Position numbers and translations under genes: made by a program. A stretch of 6,899 nt of DNA from Syntrophaceae bacterium (GTDB lineage: Bacteria > Desulfobacterota > Desulfomonilia > Desulfomonilales > Desulfomonilaceae): positions 1 to 6,899 of the forward strand of contig JACWAG010000356.1 of the NCBI GenBank assembly GCA_014874425.1, written 5' to 3'. This document shows positions 1-6,139 of the stretch, in pieces. Within the stretch, counting starts at the first letter, position 1. The number at the start of each line of letters is the position of its first letter. The notes under the pieces are model-generated. The model was not told the DNA's origin. It saw nothing but the letters and a program-made list of their open reading frames with translations, and did not search any database.

Positions 1-1194
1 ATGCAAAAACATTTCACTCTTGGATATCCTCGCCTCCAGAACCTGGACTTTGGGAAGAACAAAGAAGGCCCCATAAAGCGCCAAGGCAATAAGAGCTACT
101 AAGTTGAAAATCTGAAGTATCCAGATTCCAACTACGGCCGAACCACCTCTGTTTTCGAGTTCTTTTGAAGGACCAACCTTCTCGATAGAAGTCGTTGGCT
201 TAGACGCCTGCGGCGCTTCAGCCACATGTGAGGTGGAAGGAGCGGCTGTTTTAGCCGAGGGCTTAAGATCCTGTTCCTGGACCGAAGTTGAAGCGCCATG
301 TCCTGATCCAACAGCAGACGATTCTGTGGTAGTCTTTATAGGGATCTTAATGGATTCCCGGACCTTGTCTCCCTGAAATATTTTTAACACAACTTCTTTG
401 CCGTTCAGGTTTGCGAGTCGAACTGGATCGGGGTCAGGAATGAGAACTATAAAAATACCTGAATCCGCCGTAATCTTGAATTTGCCCCAAATCTCTCTCG
501 GCACTTTAGTCTGTTCGGGTTTTCTGACAATTTGAGTATAAAGCAGGTCTTTCTCCGGTATCTCCACTCCAAGAGTCTGATCCAATCCCGATCGATTATC
601 GACATTTATGATCTCGCCCTTTTTGATGTTATTTTCGTTGAAGGTTATCGATGTCTTGTCTACATTGATGGAGATGTCCCTACCAGCTCCCAATTTGACG
701 GCGCCTTCGGACTCTGTTGCCCCCTCCTTGGGAACCAATGGTTGCTGGTCGAGGTACATGGAAAACAAGTCTGAAAATTGTTTGCCGGCAAAGAGATTGC
801 GGGCGCTCTTGTCAACGAGCTTCATTCCGATGGATCTCGTAACGGATTCTTCGAACTTCAGCTTGTTCGGATCATAAGTAGGACCTGCAAATGGAACAGG
901 TTTTGTTGGTCGATTGTCCGACGCGATCCATTCAACGTTTACGGAACTAATATTGCGGATCAACGCCGGGCTTTTCCTATTAAGAACAAGAGCGAATGAC
1001 TTGAACTTTTCGCGTGGATCAACTTTTGTAATGAGGATTTCTTTTTTCCCGACTTCAACGGAAACCTTGGGGACAAAAGCTCCCTTAGGATCTTTTATTC
1101 CATATAATGTCGCAAAGCTAAAATCCGGGATGAACGCGAAACAGGCGATGATTAAAACCATGATCGACAAACGTATTTGCAGCTTCGAACACAT
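1..1194 (-). CDS. Exported membrane-anchored protein of unknown function (3' end outside window)
   Basis: I do not recognise the family. The frame is open for all 398 codons from the ATG at 1194 to the left edge, so the C-terminus is missing. An AGGA (1204-1207) lies 9 bases before the ATG and supports this start. The N-terminus is a signal peptide: basic residues at 4-8, a hydrophobic stretch at 9-22, and a likely signal peptidase I site after Ser-Phe-Ala (26-28). An alternative lipobox-like IIAC ends at Cys18. Residues 29-286 look like beta-rich periplasmic domain(s) with a Lys/Asp/Glu-rich surface. Residues 287-351 form a low-complexity linker rich in Ser, Thr, Ala, Pro and Lys. Residues about 353-380 form a strong transmembrane helix, followed by the start of a polar tail (LEARISKSE), presumably cytoplasmic. 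By inference, the protein is anchored in the inner membrane with its bulk in the periplasm. It is divergent from the aminotransferase gene. The reading frame is certain; the function is unknown. Confidence 0.85.
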   Translation of the reverse strand, partial: MCSKLQIRLSIMVLIIACFAFIPDFSFATLYGIKDPKGAFVPKVSVEVGKKEILITKVDPREKFKSFALVLNRKSPALIRNISSVNVEWIASDNRPTKPVPFAGPTYDPNKLKFEESVTRSIGMKLVDKSARNLFAGKQFSDLFSMYLDQQPLVPKEGATESEGAVKLGAGRDISINVDKTSITFNENNIKKGEIINVDNRSGLDQTLGVEIPEKDLLYTQIVRKPEQTKVPREIWGKFKITADSGIFIVLIPDPDPVRLANLNGKEVVLKIFQGDKVRESIKIPIKTTTESSAVGSGHGASTSVQEQDLKPSAKTAAPSTSHVAEAPQASKPTTSIEKVGPSKELENRGGSAVVGIWILQIFNLVALIALALYGAFFVLPKVQVLEARISKSEMFLH

Positions 1195-1207
1195 ATTACG
1201 TTTTCCT

Positions 1208-1260
1208 AAAGCTTTTACTTAGTTAAGAGCGTGGCCAATTCTACAAAAAATAAAAGCTTT
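1208..1260 (-). promoter_or_regulatory. 10-bp inverted repeat in the leader of the minus-strand gene, next to its ribosome binding site
   Basis: AAAGCTTTTA (1208-1217) and TAAAAGCTTT (1251-1260) are perfect reverse complements separated by 33 bases. Each arm also contains the self-complementary AAAGCTTT. The repeat lies between the predicted start of the minus-strand transcript and its ATG. The ATG-proximal arm abuts the AGGA Shine-Dalgarno core at 1204-1207. It could be an operator for a dimeric regulator or an mRNA hairpin that affects ribosome access. It is AT-rich, so chance occurrence is possible. No U-tract terminator pattern is present. Confidence 0.4.
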
Positions 1261-1274
1261 TCTAGCGTTTGGCG

Positions 1275-1303
1275 ATTTTATCAGGGGATGGTAGGAAAAT
1301 CAA
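1275..1303 (-). promoter_or_regulatory. Sigma70-like promoter with extended -10, for the minus-strand exported protein
   Basis: Read on the minus strand, the -35 is TTGATT (1303-1298, 4 of 6 consensus). The spacer is exactly 17 bases, and the -10 is TAAAAT (1280-1275, 5 of 6). The -10 is preceded by TGA, which fits the extended -10 motif TGn. Transcription would start near 1268, giving a leader of about 75 bases. The assignment is from pattern only. Confidence 0.6.
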
Positions 1304-1312
1304 TTAATAAGT

Positions 1313-1342
1313 TTGAAGCGTGGGGCCCCGTTCTCTTATAAT
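1313..1342 (+). promoter_or_regulatory. Sigma70-like promoter for the aminotransferase-rsmE operon
   Basis: The -35 is TTGAAG (1313-1318, 4 of 6), the spacer is 18 bases, and the -10 is a perfect TATAAT (1337-1342). Transcription would start near 1349, about 50 bases before the ATG at 1401. The spacer contains the 8-bp palindrome GGGGCCCC (1322-1329), a possible protein-binding site. The -35 is only 9 bases from the -35 of the divergent promoter. Confidence 0.6.
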
Positions 1343-1400
1343 GGTTATTGTAGCAGAATAGGCATTGGACGCTGCGACTATTTTACAGAGGATTTTGTTT

Positions 1401-2567
1401 ATGAATAGATTTTGCGAATGTGTTTCACGGAAGTCGTCGGATATACCCCCATTTCTGGTCATGGACGTCCTTGAAGAAGCCCTCAGGATGTCCAGAACGG
1501 GGGAGGAAGTCATTCATCTTGAAGTTGGAGAACCCGATTTCGATACTCCTTCAAATATTGTTGAGGCTGGAGTCAAGGCCCTGAGACAGGGTAGGACTCA
1601 TTATACTTCGAGTGTCGGAATTGCTGAGCTGCGTCACGCGATATCGGCCCACCACAAACGTATGTACAATGTTGATGTCAATCCGGACAATGTAATAATC
1701 ACGTCCGGCTCGTCACCTGCTATATTTCTTACACTAGCCTCAATCCTGGACCCTGGTGATGAAGTCATTCTCTCTGACCCTCATTACGCGTGTTATCCAA
1801 ATTTCGTGAATTTCCTGGGAGCGGTTCCCACATTTGTGCCTGTGCATCCTGAGGATGGTTTTGAACTAAACCCCGGCGCAGTTAAGAAGGCGATTTCAAA
1901 ACGGACCAAGGCCATCATGATCAACTCGCCATCGAACCCTACCGGCACATTAACAACTCCTGAAAACATGAAGACGCTCGCGAATCTGGGCGTGCCGATT
2001 ATCTCCGATGAAATTTATCACGGGCTCGTCTACGAAGGTCAGGAGCATTCAATTTTAGAATTTACAGACAATGCGTTTGTTTTGAACGGCTTTTCGAAGT
2101 TATACGCTATGACCGGCTGGAGACTTGGTTACGTTATCAGTCGTCCTGAATGCGTGAGACCAATTCAAAAAATGAGCCAGAATTTCTTCATCAGCGCTGC
2201 TGACTTTATCCAGTATGCAGGAGTAGAAGCGCTTACGAACTCTTCAGAACAAACATTGGAGATGAAACGAATATTTAATGAACGCAGAAAAGTCATGCTG
2301 AAACGCCTACGTGAAATCGGATTTGAGATAAGGCATGATCCAGTGGGGGCTTTCTACATATTGTGTGACGCTCGAAAATTTTCAAAGAACTCTTATGAAT
2401 TTACTTTTGAAATACTTCACGAGGCCCGTGTCGGTGTCGCCCCAGGAATAGACTTTGGAGAAAACGCTGAGGGTTTTATTCGCTTTTCTTATACAAACTC
2501 GATGGAAAACATAGTTAAGGGTCTTGATCGCATCGAAAACTATCTGCATAGACGGCTCAGATCTTGA
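1401..2567 (+). CDS. PLP-dependent aminotransferase, class I/II (fold type I)
   Basis: It transfers an amino group between an amino acid and a 2-oxo acid using pyridoxal phosphate; the substrate cannot be read from the sequence. Numbering is for the 388-residue form starting at ATG 1401, chosen because AGAGGA sits 8 bases upstream. A TTG at 1365 would add 12 residues but has no such site. Family marks, in order: GEPDFDTP near 43-50; SGSSPA near 102-107 in the PLP phosphate-binding region; NPTG at 179-182 (Asn179 should contact the PLP ring); ISDEIY with Asp203 and Tyr206; SKLYAMTGWRLGY with Lys233 as the PLP Schiff-base lysine; and FIRFSY with Arg361 as the expected substrate carboxylate-binding arginine. 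All key residues are present and the length is normal. It is cytoplasmic, with no signal peptide. It overlaps rsmE by 4 bases, so the two are probably translationally coupled. Alanine, aspartate or aromatic substrates are all possible. Confidence 0.93.
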   Translation: MNRFCECVSRKSSDIPPFLVMDVLEEALRMSRTGEEVIHLEVGEPDFDTPSNIVEAGVKALRQGRTHYTSSVGIAELRHAISAHHKRMYNVDVNPDNVIITSGSSPAIFLTLASILDPGDEVILSDPHYACYPNFVNFLGAVPTFVPVHPEDGFELNPGAVKKAISKRTKAIMINSPSNPTGTLTTPENMKTLANLGVPIISDEIYHGLVYEGQEHSILEFTDNAFVLNGFSKLYAMTGWRLGYVISRPECVRPIQKMSQNFFISAADFIQYAGVEALTNSSEQTLEMKRIFNERRKVMLKRLREIGFEIRHDPVGAFYILCDARKFSKNSYEFTFEILHEARVGVAPGIDFGENAEGFIRFSYTNSMENIVKGLDRIENYLHRRLRS

Positions 2568-3301
2568 GAGACCGTAGAATTTTTGTTACACACGGTGAAA
2601 TATGCGATGGAAAGATTTTATTTTCCGAAGCGAACTCGCACTACCTAAAAAGGGTACTCCATGTCAAACCCGGCGAACGTGTGACAGCGCTCGACGGGGC
2701 GCATCTCTATGACGTGCTCCTTGAGCTAGACTGTAGAAACACATTAATTGGAAACATACGTAGTTCAACCCAGGATGCTTTCGCATTCCCCGTGAAGGTT
2801 GATCTGGCTTTTGGGTGTATAAGACCGGGGCCGACAGAGGAAATCATACGGCATTGTACGGAGTTAGGGGTTGATTCGTTTTTCCCTTTGCTTTTTGAAC
2901 GATCCAATAGACGTCCCGATTCAGCGCGGACTCGATGGCTCAAGATCGCGTCATCGGCTTGCGCCCAATCGGGCCGATCGATAATTCCGGCGCTCAATGA
3001 GCCAATGGGCCTTGAACAGTTCCTGGGCGGAGTTAGTATGGATTCTTGTCTCATTTATTTCGCTCTCGATGAGGAAATTCCCCCACTCGGAGTAGTCTTA
3101 GACTCTCGTAACCCGAAAAGGGCGACTTTCGTGATCGGGCCTGAGGGAGGGCTTACTTTCCAGGAAGAAGCACGGCTCGCCGCGGCCGGGTTTGTTCCAG
3201 CGTTACTCGGTCCGACCACCTTGAGAACTGAAACAGCGGCTATTGTGGCTGTGGGGATAATAATGGGTTGGGGATTGGCGCACACACAAGATTCGGTATG
3301 A
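2564..3301 (+). CDS. rsmE: 16S rRNA (uracil(1498)-N(3))-methyltransferase RsmE
   Basis: RsmE methylates N3 of U1498 in helix 44 of 16S rRNA, in the 30S subunit, using S-adenosylmethionine. The protein has 245 residues, the usual size. The N-terminal part (about 1-70) fits the PUA-like RNA-binding domain: RRIFV near 4-8 and YLKRVLHVKPGE near 27-38. The C-terminal part is a SPOUT (trefoil-knot) methyltransferase domain: TELGV at 99-103, ACAQSGR at 132-138, GPEGG at 192-196 and LRTETA at 220-225. The last two motifs form the knot around the SAM site. The start is TTG at 2564 in TTGA, overlapping the TGA stop of the aminotransferase. No strong Shine-Dalgarno is visible, consistent with coupled translation. 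The stretch before TELGV reads RPGPTEEII, where many homologues have a KG-x-[KR]-M-E pattern. The family call is firm. Confidence 0.93.
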   Translation: MRDRRIFVTHGEICDGKILFSEANSHYLKRVLHVKPGERVTALDGAHLYDVLLELDCRNTLIGNIRSSTQDAFAFPVKVDLAFGCIRPGPTEEIIRHCTELGVDSFFPLLFERSNRRPDSARTRWLKIASSACAQSGRSIIPALNEPMGLEQFLGGVSMDSCLIYFALDEEIPPLGVVLDSRNPKRATFVIGPEGGLTFQEEARLAAAGFVPALLGPTTLRTETAAIVAVGIIMGWGLAHTQDSV

Positions 3302-3356
3302 CTGGTTTTCTTATTTCTTTTGTCTCCAAATAGGGGGCTTGCATATTTTCAATTCG

Positions 3357-3385
3357 TTGACCCCCATGACACTTAGTGCTATTTT
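3357..3385 (+). promoter_or_regulatory. Candidate sigma70 promoter with extended -10, upstream of the TPR gene
   Basis: The -35 is TTGACC (3357-3362, 4 of 6), the spacer is 17 bases, and the -10 is TATTTT (3380-3385, 4 of 6). The -10 is preceded by TGC, matching the extended TGn element. It lies in the AT-rich gap after rsmE and would give a leader of roughly 120 bases. A second weaker candidate is TTGATA (3448-3453) with TATGAA (3470-3475), spacer 16. The gap holds no convincing intrinsic terminator for the upstream operon. A GGGGG/CCCCC pair (3333-3337, 3361-3365) has a 23-base loop and no U-tract. Confidence 0.4.
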
Positions 3386-3510
3386 GTTTAAACGTGATAT
3401 TTTAATTTTTTCGTATAGTCACTGAACGTTTTTTAAAAAATGACCAATTGATAAAAAGAATTTTGATTTTATGAACACAATGATTTATGAACTCCACACA
3501 GAGGTAATGG

Positions 3511-4866
3511 ATGGCGACAAGGGATATCGACAAGACTATTGATTTTTTGGAATTTTCGCCAAAACCACACTATACGTCACTTCCGTCTTTTCCAGATAAT
3601 AAGACAATAGCCACGGCTCTCCCTGAAATATCCTGGACAATAGAACAATTTGGAAAGACGGGCTTTGGTCCCTGGATCGCTTTCACCCTTGAAAATCCCG
3701 ATGAAATCTGGGACCTCATGAATTTTCCTGAGGACCTGGATCGTAAGGTATTACTTTACCTTAGCTTCTTTGGAGATTCCAACAAAGTTCCCGCTTTTTG
3801 CGTTGAGGTCAATTGGTTGGAAGAAGGGCTGGAAGTCAACAACTTTGTTCTTTTGACAGAAACAAAGAAACTGGAAAGTCTTAGAACTGGGAATTTGGTT
3901 TTCAGCGCCCATCGTGAGTGGGAGCGCGAAAAGCTTGTTCGAAGCCTGAACGACGCCGCTCTAATGAAGTACGATGAAGACCGCCTCCAGGAGGCCCACG
4001 AGCTGATTAATCAAGCTATTCACTTGAGTAGCGTTGGTCGGGCCTACCTGTTTAACAATCGCGGACTGATATGCTGGAAACTTGGGCTGATTGATCAGGC
4101 AAAACAGGATTTCCTGGCGTCTATAAACCTCGATGGAGACAACGGGGACCCTTACTTCAACCTCGGCCTTATCTATTTGGATGATTCTGATTACGAAAAG
4201 GCGCTTCATTACTTGGACAGAGCCGTGGAACTGGACCCCGAGGACAGTCAGTTCCTTGCCGAATTGGGGCATCTTTATCTGGAACTGGATCGGGAAAAGG
4301 AGGCGCTCAGACTTTTTGAAAAAGCGTTTACCAATGATCCTGATGACGCTCAGGTTGATTTTCACCTTGGCCATTATTTTCTATATAAGAAGCGTGAACC
4401 TCGAAGCGCTGTAAAATACTACAACCGTGGGTTAAAAAAGGACCCTTCGGATCAATTTGCTCTAGCGGATTACGCAGTGGCCCACCTGATCCTTGGCAAC
4501 AAGAGGAAGTCTTTGCAGGTGCGGAAAACCATTGAAGGATCCAACAACCTGGCCCCTTATACGGTTAGTCGGCTTGTTTATTTAAATCTGCAAATGGGAT
4601 ACTATGATGATGCGCTTGATTATTATGAAAAGGCCCTGGTTGACAAGGAACCCTTTGAACCTGAATGGCTACACTACAACGCGGCGCTGATTTATGCCCG
4701 TACAGGAAGATATAAACAGGCCCTTGCCGTTTTGAATCTCGCTGTGCAGGTCGGCGGCGCGGAGGTAATAGAAAAGGCCCTTTCTGATGTCGCCCTGCAA
4801 AGGCTGAAGAAAACTCCCCTGTTTAGGAAACTCGTCAGGATGTCCAACAAGAGGCAGGACGGTTAA
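3511..4866 (+). CDS. TPR-repeat protein with an unrecognised N-terminal domain
   Basis: The protein has 451 residues, is acidic and has no signal peptide or membrane segment, so it is probably cytoplasmic. Residues 1 to about 140 form a domain I do not recognise, rich in aromatic and acidic residues (for example FGPWIAF near 52-58). From about 143 to 417 it is a chain of seven or so tetratricopeptide repeats with the usual spacing. Clear units are at about 177-210, 211-245, 246-279, 280-314, 350-383 and 384-417. Typical TPR positions are seen in YFNLGLIYLDDSDYEKAL and LGHLYLELDREKEALRLF. The stretch at 315-349 is a degenerate unit. A basic tail (RLKKTPLFRKLVRM) ends the protein. TPR arrays bind peptides or protein partners, so a scaffold or adaptor role is the reasonable inference. 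The start ATG at 3511 has GAGGT 5 bases upstream. An out-of-frame ATG at 3507 overlaps it closely. It sits alone between two gaps of about 209 bases and probably forms its own unit. Confidence 0.88.
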   Translation: MATRDIDKTIDFLEFSPKPHYTSLPSFPDNKTIATALPEISWTIEQFGKTGFGPWIAFTLENPDEIWDLMNFPEDLDRKVLLYLSFFGDSNKVPAFCVEVNWLEEGLEVNNFVLLTETKKLESLRTGNLVFSAHREWEREKLVRSLNDAALMKYDEDRLQEAHELINQAIHLSSVGRAYLFNNRGLICWKLGLIDQAKQDFLASINLDGDNGDPYFNLGLIYLDDSDYEKALHYLDRAVELDPEDSQFLAELGHLYLELDREKEALRLFEKAFTNDPDDAQVDFHLGHYFLYKKREPRSAVKYYNRGLKKDPSDQFALADYAVAHLILGNKRKSLQVRKTIEGSNNLAPYTVSRLVYLNLQMGYYDDALDYYEKALVDKEPFEPEWLHYNAALIYARTGRYKQALAVLNLAVQVGGAEVIEKALSDVALQRLKKTPLFRKLVRMSNKRQDG

Positions 4867-5075
4867 ATCGCGAAGACATATATTTTGTTTCCCCGAAGAC
4901 AACGTTCTCCGGAAAATGGTTTTCCCCTTATCGTTAGCCACACGACACCCTTCCCCAGCAATTATTACGTTTCTGAACGACAAGGGAGTCTCGTTGAGCT
5001 GTGTTCATGAATTGACTTGGCTCCTTTGTTGACAACCAATCTTCAGTTATAGCCAGCCATGTTTTAGGAGACTTG
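4867..5075 (+). other. Intergenic region upstream of hflK
   Basis: No gene fits in this 209-base gap. A short hairpin, GGAAAA (4911-4916) with TTTTCC (4921-4926) and a 4-base loop, follows the TPR gene but has no U-tract, so it is a poor terminator candidate. An 8-bp direct repeat CGAAGACA occurs at 4871-4878 and 4894-4901. Near the hflK end, TTGGCTCC-N4-TTGAC (5017-5033) has the spacing of a sigma54 promoter but carries GA where GC is expected at -12. A perfect TTGACA (5029-5034) is followed by TATAGC only 13 bases later, too close for a normal sigma70 promoter. TAGGAG at 5065-5070 is the hflK ribosome binding site. Confidence 0.5.
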
Positions 5076-6134
5076 ATGGAACGATTTCAGCACGGACAGG
5101 ATCAAAACCCCATAAAAGAGCTGCAACGCAACTTGGAAGAATATAGAAAAAGGCTCAACAATTTCATGAAGGGCTGGGGAATATGGGCCACAGGCGCAAT
5201 TGTTGTCAGCTTGTATATTCTGTCCGGTTTTTACGTGGTCGGCCCTGGAGAAAAGGGCGTGGCATTGCTTTTCGGCAAGGAGTATTCAATTACCGATCCT
5301 GGTCTACGTTACAGGCTTCCTAAACCTTTTATGAAACAAATCGTGGTCGATGTGAGCAAAATAAGGCGCGCCGAGATAGGCTTCCGAAGCGATGGGACCA
5401 GGACCCGCTCCGTCCCGGCTGAAGCCCTGATGCTTACCGGAGACGAAAACATTGTAGATGTTCAGTTGTTCGTCCAATACATGGTTCAGGACCCGATTAA
5501 ATTTCTTTTTGGAGCTGAAGCCCCTGAGAATACTCTTAGAGTTTCAGCCGAAGTGGCGCTAAGAGGCATAGTGGGTGAAAACACAATTGATTACACAATG
5601 ACCAAAGGCAGGATGGAGATACAGAAAAAAGTGGAAGTGTATCTCCAGAAATTGCTCGACAACTATGATACTGGATTGCAGGTGACCCAAGCTCGATTAC
5701 TGGCTGTAGACCCACCTTCACAGGTCCAGGAGGCGTTCCATGATGTCGTGCGAGCATGGGAAGACAGGGAGCGGCTCATAAAGGAGGCTGACGGCTATTC
5801 CGAAGACATTATTCCCAAGGCGAGGGGAAACGCCCAACAGGAAATCCGACAGGCTGAAGCCTATAAGGTGGAACGGGTAATTCGAGCGCAGGGTGACGCT
5901 CAGCGTTTTTCCCTGGTGCTTGGTGAGTATATGAAAGCGCCTGCGGTTACCAGAGAAAGATTGTATTTGGAATCTGCCGAGAAATTCCTGTCATCTGCCA
6001 GAAAATTTATCACTCAAGGCCCTGATTCCAAGCTTATTCCTCTCCTTAATATAGCCGACACGGATAAGGTTTTTCAAATTCCGACTGTTTCTAACACCGA
6101 GCAGGGCGTAAGTGAGAAGCAGAAAGGCCAATAA
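5076..6134 (+). CDS. hflK: HflK, SPFH/Band 7 subunit of the HflK-HflC complex
   Basis: HflK and HflC alternate in a large inner-membrane cage that encloses the AAA+ protease FtsH and modulates its access to membrane substrates. The start is ATG 5076, with TAGGAG 5 bases upstream; the TTG at 5073 is only 2 bases from that site and is unlikely. The product has 352 residues. A short polar N-terminus (1-34) is followed by one transmembrane helix (about 35-54) and then the SPFH/Band 7 domain, which lies in the periplasm in known HflK. The hallmark MLTGDENIVDVQL is at 119-131. RGIVG near 163-167 and MTKGR near 175-179 match the conserved core. Residues about 225-285 are Ala/Glu/Arg/Gln-rich and should form the long helix of the cage. 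The N-terminus lacks the Gly/Pro-rich extension of the 419-residue E. coli HflK. hflC follows after 5 bases, so the two form an operon. Confidence 0.95.
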   Translation: MERFQHGQDQNPIKELQRNLEEYRKRLNNFMKGWGIWATGAIVVSLYILSGFYVVGPGEKGVALLFGKEYSITDPGLRYRLPKPFMKQIVVDVSKIRRAEIGFRSDGTRTRSVPAEALMLTGDENIVDVQLFVQYMVQDPIKFLFGAEAPENTLRVSAEVALRGIVGENTIDYTMTKGRMEIQKKVEVYLQKLLDNYDTGLQVTQARLLAVDPPSQVQEAFHDVVRAWEDRERLIKEADGYSEDIIPKARGNAQQEIRQAEAYKVERVIRAQGDAQRFSLVLGEYMKAPAVTRERLYLESAEKFLSSARKFITQGPDSKLIPLLNIADTDKVFQIPTVSNTEQGVSEKQKGQ

Positions 6135-6139
6135 AGATA

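Noticed and set aside
532..1222. Several overlapping plus-strand frames of 70-100 codons, opposite the left-edge gene
   Set aside because: They switch frame, overlap each other, have no ribosome binding sites and lie antisense to a continuous 398-codon frame with a signal peptide and membrane helix.
1365..1400. TTG start for the aminotransferase, adding 12 residues
   Set aside because: The ATG at 1401 has AGAGGA at a good distance, and the extra residues are not part of the usual family N-terminus.
2707..3285. Two minus-strand frames opposite rsmE
   Set aside because: They are antisense to a well-supported rsmE; no start signals or recognisable domains.
3333..3365. GGGGG/CCCCC pairing after rsmE as a terminator
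   Set aside because: The stem is only 5 bp with a 23-base loop, no U-tract follows, and it overlaps a promoter candidate.
3471..3542. Small frame of 23 codons overlapping the start of the TPR gene, which could be a leader peptide
   Set aside because: No Shine-Dalgarno precedes it, its product is featureless, and GAGGT is well placed for the ATG at 3511 instead.
3961..4414. Minus-strand frame of 137 codons and a plus-strand frame of 93 codons inside the TPR gene
   Set aside because: Both overlap clear TPR repeats in the real frame and show no independent start signals.
4911..4926. GGAAAA/TTTTCC hairpin after the TPR gene as an intrinsic terminator
   Set aside because: The stem is short and AT-rich, and the following bases are CCTTATCG rather than a U-tract.
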